DNA from: Perca fluviatilis
Lineage: Eukaryota; Chordata; Actinopteri; Perciformes; Percidae
Assembly (NCBI RefSeq): GCF_010015445.1
Contig: NC_053119.1
Span: forward strand, 9,830,050 to 9,894,049
DNA length: 64,000 nucleotides
Direction of reading: 5' to 3'
Shown here: one piece after another, positions 48,851 to 62,910 of the stretch
How positions within the stretch are numbered: the first letter of the stretch is position 1
How the letters are laid out: the number at the start of each line of letters is the position of its first letter
Notes under the pieces: generated by a model
Seen by the model: the letters and a program-made list of their open reading frames with translations, nothing else
What the model was told of the DNA's origin: nothing
Database searches by the model: none
Position numbers and translations under genes: made by a program

Positions 48851-50213
48851 ATCCAGACTATATTTCTCTCTATTATATCCCAGTACATGTGCAGGAAACA
48901 CAAGGCACCACAGATCCACTGCGGGCTGAAATGTGCGTCTGTAGAGGTGCCGTGGAGCCGGGGACGCGCACAGCCCGTCCGGCAGAGCGTCCACGATTGT
49001 GGACAGAAGGCTACCGCTGTGTGGCCGAAGAGGAAACTACTGAAAGTATCATCCCTCAGACTCCAGCGGGTCTGAATGGGATGACTTTAGGAGTCCTCGG
49101 ATTTCTTGAAACTAAATTATGAAACTAAATTATAAAAGTGCTTTAAAAAAAAAAAAAATGCTCTTAAAAAGTATTTAATTAGTCACAAGCGATTTTATGC
49201 AAAGCTTCTTTTTTTGCGCGTGGTGCTTCAGAGACTCTTTCTAAATGTCTCTTAACGTGTTCTGAGCCTATAGAACCATTTTCTGGTGCTACAGAACCGC
49301 TGAACCATGTCTGTTAATAGTACGCATGACAGGGCTGGAGTGGACAGTGCGTAAACTGAAGTTGTAGCCTCTGCTTTACTTGCAAAACAGAGTTGCATCT
49401 TTTATGGCTGAAATGAAGCTTGAATATTTAATTTGGAGTAAACACCTAACAGCTACTAGAGAAAAGGATAGACATGCATTGATTAGCATGTTTGGAAGTC
49501 ATACACTTTTGCACATTTTGTGTGGTTTGTATGAGCACAGATTTAATGTTACAGATTTCGTCATCGCCTGCTCTAAGATGAGTCTCAGTGGATGACAGTG
49601 GTGCGAAATGACAACCATCTGACAACCTCACGGTTTTAGTGTGCTTATTATAAGCTTAATATTGGATATTATAAGGGAAACCCAATATTTATAATAATCT
49701 GTATTCGTGTCATAGAGTACAACTAAACAACATAGCAATAACATAACAATAACTGACAATCAACTCGTGATAGTGGTTATTATAATTGGTTATTGTTTTA
49801 TCATGAACTTTGTTACCTTAATGCGGGTTTTTTTTTGTTTGTTTTTTTGTTTTGTTTTTAGAATTGGTCTCATTTTGAATAAGTTATAACATCCACAAAT
49901 TACTCTACAGAATAGTGTGGTTTTTTTTTCCACAACACCTTAATAAGAAACTTTTCTCAAAATAAAAAAAAAAAAAATAATAATAAAATAAAGTAAGTAT
50001 TCTGTGAGTTAATTTTTGGAGGTTATGTAGGGTCGAGCGAGTCTAATCACGGTCCAACTTCAGGTTTAAAGACACTGAGGCAGACTGTGAATGTGCTGCT
50101 GTCATCGCTGTTTGTTGTGAGGCAGAGATAAGCAGAGTGCGCACCGACGTTCAAAACAAGCAGCCCAGAGAGCACGAGCCGGTCCACACTGACGCAACAG
50201 GACTTACTCTTAC

Positions 50214-50450
50214 CTGGATTCACTTATTGGGCATACGCTGCGTGTTCCTGGCAACACTGGAGGATTGTTATGGGGCGATGATAAAGAGTAGCAGCGTTGA
50301 GACCAAAACAAGAGCAGTCAGTTCAAACAGCCTTCCAATCCCGTGCGTAAAGTCACCATCGCTGGAGCGTGTCTGGGACTTTGGTAACTCCTCTGTTTGC
50401 GCTCCGCAGAGGATCACAAAGTAGAAGAAAACACTTGGGCGTCGTCGTCA
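50214..50450 (-). other. sox6: Predicted alternative sox6 first exon B (5' end not fixed)
   Basis: The minus strand reads CCAG|gtaagagt with GT at 50213-50212, a consensus 5' splice site, at the end of a CpG-containing block (50.04-50.45 kb). It lies 1.5 kb upstream of the first-exon candidate that ends at 48657, so the two could be alternative promoters; mammalian SOX6 is known to use several 5' exons. The right boundary is arbitrary. It could equally belong to an unrelated antisense RNA. Confidence 0.35.
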
Positions 50451-50586
50451 GAGGGGAGAATGAGAAGGATCTTTAAAAAAAAAAAAATATTTGAAGTTAT
50501 TTCCCGTCCGGTACTATGTGGAGGTTAAGTGAGAGTGCGGGGCAGTGTCGGGTAAAGAGGCCGAGGCAGGATAACCCTTTTTTTTT

Positions 50587-50590
<4 letters not shown>

Positions 50591-50654
<64 letters not shown>
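50591..50654. repeat. (CT)32 microsatellite
   Basis: A 64-bp homopyrimidine mirror repeat about 150 bp right of the outer sox6 first-exon candidate, able in principle to form a triplex. Confidence 0.95.
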
Positions 50655-50658
<4 letters not shown>

Positions 50659-50799
50659 GTCGGTCTCCGTGTGTCTCTGTCTCACTTTCTTCAAGTGTTT
50701 TGTTCATTAATGTAAAACAGTTTACATTTTATTTCTCTCCCCTATTCTTCATTGTAACTTTTCCGCTCATCTCTGTGTCCCTTTCTCTTTAGGTTACAT

Positions 50800-50846
50800 C
50801 TGCGCGTGCGCGCGCACGTGCGTGTGTGTGTGTGCGTGCATGCGCC
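50800..50846. repeat. Alternating purine-pyrimidine run (GC/GT)
   Basis: TGCGCGTGCGCGCGCACGTG followed by (CG/TG) steps to 50846, uninterrupted alternation for about 47 bp, the classic Z-DNA-prone composition, in the interval between sox6 and smap. Confidence 0.85.
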
Positions 50847-52339
50847 TACTGATCCCCTGCTCTTGGATCCCCTGCTCCCCTGCTCTCTGTCACTTTGAAC
50901 ACAAATTGAATAAATTAAATGAACTTTTATTGCTTTTATTTGACTGAAGCCACATTGTTCTAACCAACATTTTCTGTTTCAGAAATCGAATTGAAAAACA
51001 AACAACGCATATGTTTGGCCTGTTAATAAACAAATTAGCGTATTTGTGGACAGTTGAAGTAAGTTTTCTTTGTGCTGATATTTTGCATATGTAATTGGGA
51101 AACGTCTCACTAGTGGTCGTTTATCATTTTTAAAACAACAACACATGTCCACGGTCTACTTGGGAATACAATTTAAGATCCAAGTCTGTGATTGAAAAAT
51201 GGCCTAAATCTCCTATTTTTCGAAAATGTCCTGTCGCGTCTTATGTGAAGGACACCTGATACTGTAAAGTGTTGAAATTTTGATTGTTCTTCATTTTGCT
51301 GAGAAAAAAACTGCAGTTTATTGAAAATATTATATTAATTAGGAAGGAGTCTGGGCTCACCTTTATTAAGTATATAAAACGTGTTTATCTTATTAAATGG
51401 GATTACAAGCCCCCAAAACGTCTCGTTTAATATCTCGACGATGGTGTGGTGCAGAAATGTAATTTTAGCGTCCTGTCAGAGGTGTGTGAGCGCCTCTGGG
51501 CTGTTTCTTTATTACTCTTACGCCACCTTTTGGCGGTTTGACTGCAGGTCACCCAATAGAGGGTACATTTTACACTGTGCATGTCCATGACCCCTCACCG
51601 TGACGGCTTTTGGAAATGGATTGGCTAAATGTAATTAATTGAGAATAGGCTGTAGAAAAGCAACACATCCAGCTTCAAGATTTGATTTAATTATGCTCCA
51701 AATTTAAATTATGGTGCCATGCCGGCTATTGGATCAGCCACTGAGATATAATCTCGGAATTCCATCATTAGAAGATCCTCAGTTGAGGTATATAGTTGCA
51801 ATAATGTGCATTCCTCTAAAACCAAACTCCTATCCTTTGAGAAAACACATGGCTAGTTCCATCACAAAAATCTTTAATTGCTTCAGAGATGGTCATTAAT
51901 TGTGTTTAAAATCACAGATGATTAAATTCCCTGGAGCCCCCCTTATAATTGCCTCTTGACGTTTACAAGGACAGTCAAACATTGGCCAAATTAAGAATTG
52001 TATTAGGCCAATTGGTTGACCTCTATGTAATTACGCAGGCCTATTAATAAAAAAATATATAATCCCCTTGTTTGTGGTTTGCTAGAAGTAGTTTACCTGT
52101 TTTCCTTCGACACTTCTGCGGACTTCTCTGTACTTTGACGTCGTGATGTGAACACAATTGTTTAATTGTGTTGGCCTCACTGTGGAAATTTGCCTGGATC
52201 CAGCCAAATCTAAATGTAGGCCTATCTATCAGTTCAATACTCGTTCAATCTGCTATATAATTCTGTTAGTGGCAGACAGTCTTGCTAACTGATTTTCTCG
52301 CTTTGTGAATTTGATTAACAGTTATCTGTTATAAGTGTG
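50847..52339. promoter_or_regulatory. sox6-smap intergenic DNA with possible conserved element
   Basis: No gene. 51.59-52.05 kb is repeat-free, AT-rich and crowded with TAATTA/ATTAAT, CCAAT (AGGCCAATTGGTTGACC) and TTTAAATTA motifs, like vertebrate developmental enhancers. Called from composition only. Confidence 0.3.
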
Positions 52340-52513
52340 TAGTAACACAATCCACCGGTGACTGGCAGCAAAGAGTTGCCGTAACCGACTGCGACATAAA
52401 CGAAGAAGAAGACGGAACCGGAAGTGGCGACACGGACGCTTGTTGACAAATCCAGCTAGCATTTGCTAGGTGGTATGATATTTTGTTGACATTTACTAAA
52501 CCTTTGGTTCATA
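52340..52513 (+). promoter_or_regulatory. smap: smap promoter and 5' UTR with ETS site and uORF
   Basis: CpG-bearing segment without a TATA box, typical of a housekeeping promoter. ACCGGAAGTG at 52417-52426 is a consensus ETS/GABPA site. A four-codon upstream ORF (ATG 52475, TGA 52487-52489) precedes the true ATG in the same frame. The transcription start is probably close to the ETS site, inferred from family behaviour of such promoters. Confidence 0.6.
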
Positions 52514-56511
<3,998 letters not shown>

Positions 56512-56975
56512 GGCTGAGGGGGATGTGCTGGGAGGAATTAGTTTTTGTAATCTCAAATTTGTAAATTTTGACGTTATTTGTTTAACTGTAGGCGATCACC
56601 CATCATTGTAGTCCTTTTTTACTGTGTAGAAATGGATTCTCTACACAAGTACTCATCATTGGGCGACATCCTGGAGTGCATCAAAGTTGTCAAAGAATTA
56701 TGTCTGCAGGCTAATATGCCAGCTTTTGGTTAAGTGGCGGTATATCAAATTAAGATGGCAAATAGTCCTATTTTTATTTCGTTGAAAACTTTTTAACAGT
56801 CACTGCATTTGCCACAAATTGTGTTGGTTGAAACAGAATTGCTTGCCATTCAGCATGATTGGTATACACATTGTACATTTTCTTGTTTGAAAACCAATAA
56901 AAGAAAGTGTCAGTTTACCAATTCCACATCTTGGTGTTTGAAAACCAATAAAAAGAAAAGTAACATTTGCTGTTT
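56512..56975 (+). terminator. smap: smap 3' UTR with two polyadenylation signals
   Basis: Two canonical AATAAA signals lie at 56896-56901 and 56947-56952. Each sits inside a copy of the same 18-bp string GTTTGAAAACCAATAAAA, 51 bp apart, so the second signal arose by a local duplication. No further coding follows for the rest of the window on this strand. Confidence 0.7.
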
Positions 56976-57169
56976 TTAACACTAAAACTACAGTGGCATG
57001 CAGACAAAGGAGGTGGTTTCTATGTAAGACATCAGAGCAAAACCTAACTGTCTGCCTGCAGAGCTCAGAGACACCGATATGGGGAGGAGAACCTGAACTG
57101 TCCACCGACATCCAAGCTGACGGCGCTTCGGAGGATCTGCAGAGAAGGATGGCAGAAAAGAAATCCACA

Positions 57170-57600
57170 AATCCTGGGGCCTCATTTATAAAACCTCTTA
57201 CGCAAGAAAAATTTGCGTGAAGCAGGGTGAAGTTAGGGTGAAATTTGTCGTCGCAACGTTCCTCGCAATAGTCGGGATTTCTAAAGAATGTTCCCAGTTT
57301 TCCGCAACCTTTTGACCACACGTGTGATCGTGCGTAATGCTCCCAAGGTTTTGTAGATTGCGTTTTAGTGAACTCCGATGGTATGCCCGTTTTCCGAACC
57401 TACGTCAACAGGCCGTACTGATGGCGACTGAAGAGGCCCGTTGCTATCTTCCAGGACCGTGGCGTCAGCTGTTCCTGGGAAAGCTGCTAGTCCCTTTTGG
57501 CCAGTATGACAATGCACCCTTCCACTGGCGTGTCGCAAATGATGTGGGAATCATGAAGTAGTAAGCATATTATATTCAGTACAATTGTTGGCTGTGTATT
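57170..57600. mobile_element. Possible DNA-transposon fragment downstream of smap
   Basis: TGGGGCCTCATTTATAAAAC at 57175-57194 followed by CTTACGCAAGAAAAATTTGCG is a terminal sequence I recall from dispersed fish elements. The matching right end is absent. The 74-codon frame at 57337-57561 has no recognisable domain. Confidence 0.35.
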
Positions 57601-58148
57601 TTTTTTATTGCATGTTTAAAATAAATATGTTTACACAAAACTACTTTATTTAGTGTTTATTATTTATCTATGCAAAGTTTTCTTTACTCATAATCTTGAT
57701 TGCAGTTTAACTCATGATGATAATGGTACTAAGTTGAAGTAGGGTATATGTACCATACAAACCCACAAAAAACTATTCATTCTACTATTCATCTACCGTT
57801 TTTTACTATGTGATGTTTAACCTACTTGTCACATAAGTAGCACTTTTTAATGTAAGCCAATCAGATTTGTCAATGTTAAGTTATTGAAGCACATGTATGA
57901 CGTGCCTGCTGATCCGAAGGTGCAATAAAACTGAAGATATACAGTATCTTAAAATATCACTTAAGAACTACTTTTTTCTTTTGAAATCAAACTGAGTTTC
58001 AGCATGCGAGCAAATAGGCCACATGCTCTATCATTACAGTAGCTGCACAGTGTGGTTCATATGTGTTTACAGGGAGGGAACAATGTGAAATCTCTCACTT
58101 CTGCAATGTTCACACACTCAAAATTAGAGAGCACAACATCAATTAATT

Positions 58149-58186
<38 letters not shown>

Positions 58187-58996
58187 CAATACAATTTCAA
58201 ATCACGCCACGATTATACCAACAACAAAAAGAAGACTCAGGTATTTGTATCCTAGATCACACAGGGGCAAATAGCTCAGTCAAAACACTTACAACCTGAG
58301 GTACCCTTCTGCAACACCTTCAACCTACTTTTGAAAACATGTAAAGATATAAACACAGAGACATTAGACTTTCATTTTACCTAGAATGTTCTCACTTTAA
58401 TTGGGGCAGCATAGATTAAACATCTGAAATAGTCCAGTCATTTTATGAAAAAAGGTTGAACAAATTGCAACAGAAGCAAACTCAACTGATTTTGTATCCT
58501 CAATATGTCCTGAGTAATGGAAAAAAGGCCCAGAAGAATCCCATTAGGGGAAATTTCAAAAAAGACCCAAATATAGCCTATTTATATGCCTATTCCTTCT
58601 TTTTCTCACTTGAATAGGGTACAACTTTTAACCTTTAGATATCACCTTGGAAATAACTGAGTTCATTACTTACATCAAGACAAACAAAAAATATATTACA
58701 AGTTTTTTGAAATTGTTTGTTGACTTGGGCAAACGGTGCATATTAATGTACATGGTAATTTGCATAAATACCACAACAGATCTAAACACTGGATATAGCC
58801 AGGTGAAAATGTCTTGGGGGGGAAGGTCAAGAGGAGCACATGGACAAAGGCAACAAAAAGACAAAAAAAAACTCTCTGGAAAAGAATCTTGAGGCTATTC
58901 AAATAAACTGCCAGCAATTTGCCACCATATTTATTCTCCGAGCTATCCCACCGACCCTCAGCATCCTCTACCCCCCTATTATTATTTTCCCCTCTA
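57601..58996. other. Intergenic DNA, nothing recognised
   Basis: AT-rich, with an (AT)14 run at 58155-58182. No exon or repeat end recognised. Confidence 0.6.
58155..58182. repeat. (AT)14 microsatellite
   Basis: Pure AT array. Confidence 0.9.
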
Positions 58997-60218
58997 CACT
59001 CACCTAAAGGATTATTAGGAACACCCTACTAAGACCGTGTTTGACCCCCTTTCGCCTTCAGAACTGCCTTAATTCTTCGTGGCATTGATTCAACAAGGTG
59101 CTGGAAGCATTCTCTAGAAATGTGGGCCCATATTGATAGGATAGCATCTTGCAGTTGATGGAGATTTGTGGGATGCACATCCAGGGCACGAAGCTCCCGT
59201 TCCACCAGACCCCAAAGATGTTCTATTGGGTTGAGATCAGGTGACTGTGGGGGCCATTTTAGTACAGTGAACTCATTGTCATGTTCAAGAAACCAATTTG
59301 AAATGATTCAAGCTTTGTGACATGGTGCATTATCCTGCTGGAAGTAGACATCAGATGATGGGTACATGGTGGTCATAAAGGGATGGACATGGTCAGAAAC
59401 AATGCTCAGGTAGGCTGTGGCATTTAAACGATGCCCAGTTGGTACTACGGGGCCTAAAGTGTGCCAAGAAAACATTCCCCACACCATTACACCACCACCA
59501 GCAGCCAGCCCAGTGGTAACAAGGCATGACGGATCCATGTTCTCATTCTGTTTACGCCAAATTCTGACTCTACCATCTGAATGTCTCAACAGAAACCGAG
59601 ACTCGTCAGACCAGGCAACATTTTTCCAGTCTTCAACGGTCCGATTTTGGTGAGCTCGTGCACATTGTAGCCCCTTTTTCCTATTTTTAGTGGAGATGAG
59701 TGGTACCCAGTGGGGTCTTCTGCTGGTGTAGCCCATCCGCATCAAGGTTGTTCATGTTGTAGCTTCACAAATGCTTTGCTGCATACCTCGGTTGTAATGA
59801 GCGGTTATTTGAGTCAAAGTTGATCTTCTATCAGCTGGAATCAGTCGGCCCATTCTCCTCTGACCTCTAGCATCAACAAGGCATTTTCGCCCCCCAGGAC
59901 TGCCGCATACTGGATGTTTTTACTTTTTCAGACCATTCTTTGTAAACCCTAGAATATGTTGTGCGTGAAAATCCCAGTAACTGAGCAGATTGGGAAATAC
60001 TCAAACCAGCCCGTCTGGCACCAACAACCATGCCACGCTCAAAGTTTCTTAGATCACCTTTCTTTCCCATTCTGACATTCAGTTTGGGTTTCAGGAGATT
60101 GTCTAGACCTGGACCACACCCCTAAATGCATTGAAGCAGCTGCCATGTGATTGGTTGATTAGATAATTGCATTAAGGAGAAATCTTACAGGTGTTCCTAA
60201 TAATCTTTAAGGTGAGTG
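58997..60218 (-). mobile_element. Tc1/mariner transposon, full length but decayed
   Basis: A 1222-bp element bounded by TA duplications (58995-58996 and 60219-60220). The 29-bp terminal inverted repeats start CACTCACCTAAAGG on the left and CACTCACCTTAAAG (reverse complement) on the right, and end TTAGGAACACC; two mismatches in 29. It encodes one broken transposase on the minus strand. Full-length ends plus few lesions suggest a fairly recent insertion. Confidence 0.93.
59029..60070 (-). pseudogene. Tc1-type DDE transposase, inactivated
   Basis: Tc1 transposases bind their own inverted repeats with two helix-turn-helix domains and cut and paste with a DDE catalytic triad. The reading runs from MGKKGDLRNFERG at 60070 to a stop at 59029-59031, about 347 codons, the usual length. 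Visible parts: helix-turn-helix AGLSISQSAQLLGFSRTTYS, first catalytic Asp in VAWSDESRF, second in YFQQDNAPCH, third acidic residue in SPDLNPIEHLW. Lesions: a frame change near a G-run at about 59895-59900, a TGA at 59754-59752 and a TGA at 59310-59308. Both stops stand where CGA (Arg) is expected, pointing to CpG decay. Not functional. Confidence 0.92.
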
Positions 60219-60816
60219 TATATTTCTATTACTCTGCAGCCATTCGTAGAGAGGTGATCTCTTGGGTTTTCTCCGGGTGTCTCCGGTTCTCCCACAGTCC
60301 AACATCCAATCCGACACGCAATCAATAAGAAGTACAGTATGTACTGTATAATTATCAATAAAAACAACTTAATGAACACTGAATCTAAATGTATTTCATC
60401 CATATTTAAGTTTTTAAGTTAAGTTTCTAAGCATGACAGAGTGTTGGAGAAGACTTATAAAATAAGAATTCACAGTTGTTTTTTTAAACAAACCATTTTT
60501 TATGATATCAAGCATTTCATTTGGCATTTTGGTAGAAGCAAACTGCACAAAAGCCTACATGAATTCCCATTTCTTCATTCTCTGTAAAACAATGGAAAAT
60601 AAGATTGAGTGTTATAATCACTGCTACTGGAAAAAATAAAGTATATTTTTGCATTTCAACACAGAAAGAGCTTTTAACTACACAGGTTACTGTGACTCCA
60701 ACAGCAAAGGAGTCACTGTAGGTTTAACCTAGCCACATCACAGTCATGCCAATAATGACATTAACGTTAACGTTTACTTTGTGCAATTGGCTCTCAAAAT
60801 AAAAAAAAAAAGAAGT
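60219..60816. other. Intergenic DNA, nothing recognised
   Basis: No exon or repeat end recognised. Confidence 0.6.
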
Positions 60817-61050
60817 GAGAATTTAACAACATTGGTAGCCAAGATTACATGTTTACTGCTGTTAGCATATAGCTACTATACTTAGCAGTGGACACTAATA
60901 GAATATAGCAGCACTTCCTACAGTCAAAATAAAGGCTTTTAAACGAAATACTACATAAACAGAAAATGTTTCAGGAGTAATGTGAATTGGGGAGAATTTA
61001 ACGACACTGGCAGCCAAGATGACATATTTTACTGCCGTTAGCATGTAGCC
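60817..61050. repeat. Diverged direct duplication, two ~58-bp copies
   Basis: Copy one 60817-60873 and copy two 60992-61050 share GAGAATTTAAC, AGCCAAGAT, TTTACTGC and GTTAGCAT in the same order with about nine substitutions and an indel. They are 175 bp apart. Confidence 0.75.
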
Positions 61051-62149
61051 AGTGGTTAAATTGGCTTTTGCAGGGAGGGGGAGCCCTTATTTAAGGGGAA
61101 TGGTCGTCATTCAAAATCGCGCCGTAAAATGACTTAATGTGTTTTTACACCAAAGGGGCTCTTTTTCCAGTATTAATGTGTAAGGAAGGGTTGATTAGTT
61201 ATTCAAACAAAGATAAATACTTTACAATTCACTTACTTTATTATTATTTTTTACCTTTTATAGGCTAATGTTAACAGGCAGGCAAGGGACCTCACCCCCA
61301 AAAATGTATGAAATCGAACATGTTTGAAAATATTGGTTGGGATATATGTAAACATCTTTTTAAACAAGAAAATGATGTTGATTTAAGAGAATCAGAAACC
61401 ACTATTATAGCCTTCTTAACAGTGATTGGCTTGCCCAGCTTGTTAATAGCCAGTGTATGTTCATTTTAGCTTCCAGTTTGTTAGATGGCACCAACATTTG
61501 GTCTAATCATAACTGGCCTGGCAACCCAAAGGCCAAGGTTTTGCTTCCAGATTTGTGTGCTGACTTATGATGTGGGAGTTTGGGGGTCAACCCCCAGAAT
61601 GTTTTTAGCACTAAACATTTCCTGCATTTTGGTGAATTTGTATGCACCTATCTCCATCTTTTTCTGAATAAATATGCCTGAAATATCTTTATGTAAAGGG
61701 AAACATTACAATCCAAATATAAAAACATAATGGAAAATATTGCAGTAAGGCTGCATCTATTTATTCTCCTTTAGATTGACTTTTCTAATTATATCTGAGT
61801 CAGCACACATGTAGCTTAGGCATCAGTTATTCTTCCGTCTTTTGCATCTTTTGTTGGGGAAGTAACATCCGTAAATGTGCATATGACAATTATTCACCTC
61901 AGTGATACATTATTCATTTAATTTATTAATAAACCCCTGGACTGTAATATTTCAGATGTTTGAGCAAGATTTCTGCTCATGTCCAAAACTTTGTGCACAT
62001 TCAAAATATAACTCATCCCATCTGTGTTCTCTGAGATTTGGAGGAGTTGTGATATTTTGTGAAAAATCAAGTTATAAATAGGCTAATCAGCCTACAAGAA
62101 TAAAGTCACTATATTTCAGAAAATAATCTATACCTGCACCATAGTCTGC
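61051..62149. other. Intergenic DNA, nothing recognised
   Basis: No exon or repeat end recognised. Confidence 0.6.
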
Positions 62150-62600
62150 TGTGCATTACGTGATTGCTCTGCTGATACGGTAGACCTCAGAGCGTCTGAC
62201 AGACACAGAGCCCCGTCTGAAATACAGAGCGCCGTTTGAGACGTTTCGGGGAGTGGCTGTACGCTGCTCTACATCGGAGGTGGAAACCCGAAACTTCTGG
62301 CAGAAATGCACGGAGCACAAACGCGACACATCTGCCGCAGCACGTCGACAGCAGAGCGCGTCCATAAACCTGAAGCTGCACAGCTTTTTACAGCGAGAGT
62401 GGACACAAAGCGACGTCTGGTTTCATATTTGTCAGTCAACTTTTCAAAATACATTCGGGGCTACACTCAAAACATTCTGAAGCCCCGGCAAAATGTTTGA
62501 TGCTGAAGGAGACGGAGCTGAGCTCCGGCAGGGTGTGTTGTGGACCTGAGGAGGCGGAGCTGCGCTCCGGTGTGCTCCGGCCCAATTTAACCTCGATCTG
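62150..62600. mobile_element. CpG-rich dispersed repeat fragment
   Basis: Sharp change to CpG-rich sequence (GCAGCACGTCGACAGCAGAG, GAGGCGGAGCTGCGCTCCGG). Several strings (ATTCGGGGCTACACTCAAAA, GAAGCCCCGGC) are familiar from fish repeats, but I cannot name the family. Overlapping short ORFs on both strands reflect composition. Confidence 0.35.
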
Positions 62601-62604
62601 GAAT

Positions 62605-62653
62605 CTTGCTCCTTATGAGGTCATAAGGACCTTATGAGGTCATAAGGAGCAAG
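62605..62653. repeat. Near-perfect 49-bp palindrome
   Basis: CTTGCTCCTTATGA at the left pairs with TCATAAGGAGCAAG at the right; between them the 18-bp palindrome CCTTATGAGGTCATAAGG occurs twice (62611-62628 and 62630-62647). Able to form one long or two short hairpins. Confidence 0.88.
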
Positions 62654-62674
62654 GTTACCTCCCCTTTCTCTGCT

Positions 62675-62910
62675 TTGCTTGTCGCCCACAGCAGCCCAGA
62701 GAATTTGGCCCGCCCATGAGGAAATAGAGCTACAACCGTGGCTGCAAGCTGGTCAAAGCCACACCGCCATCCTCCATCTTGCCCCCCCCCCCCTCTCCTC
62801 TTCAATAGCATTTAAAGCTACAGACACAGAAATGGCACATCCTAAGGAAAGCTCATTGTGGGACTGGCTCTAGTGGCTGTAATTCTGCACCAAGGCTGGA
62901 TTTCGGGAAA
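62675..62910. mobile_element. Dispersed repeat leading into the minisatellite
   Basis: AATTTGGCCCGCCCATGAGG, GGCTGCAAGCTGGTCAAAGC and GGACTGGCTCTAGTGGCTGT are strings I recall directly upstream of the same 46-bp repeat in other fish, so the satellite probably belongs to a mobile element rather than to this locus. Contains a C11 run near 62782. Confidence 0.45.

Noticed and set aside
56800..57321. 173-codon minus-strand ORF overlapping the smap 3' UTR
   Set aside because: Contains duplicated translations of the repeated poly(A) module and no known domain.
62156..62500. Cluster of 60-75-codon ORFs on both strands
   Set aside because: Open in many frames because of high CpG in a repeat fragment; no shared protein motif.
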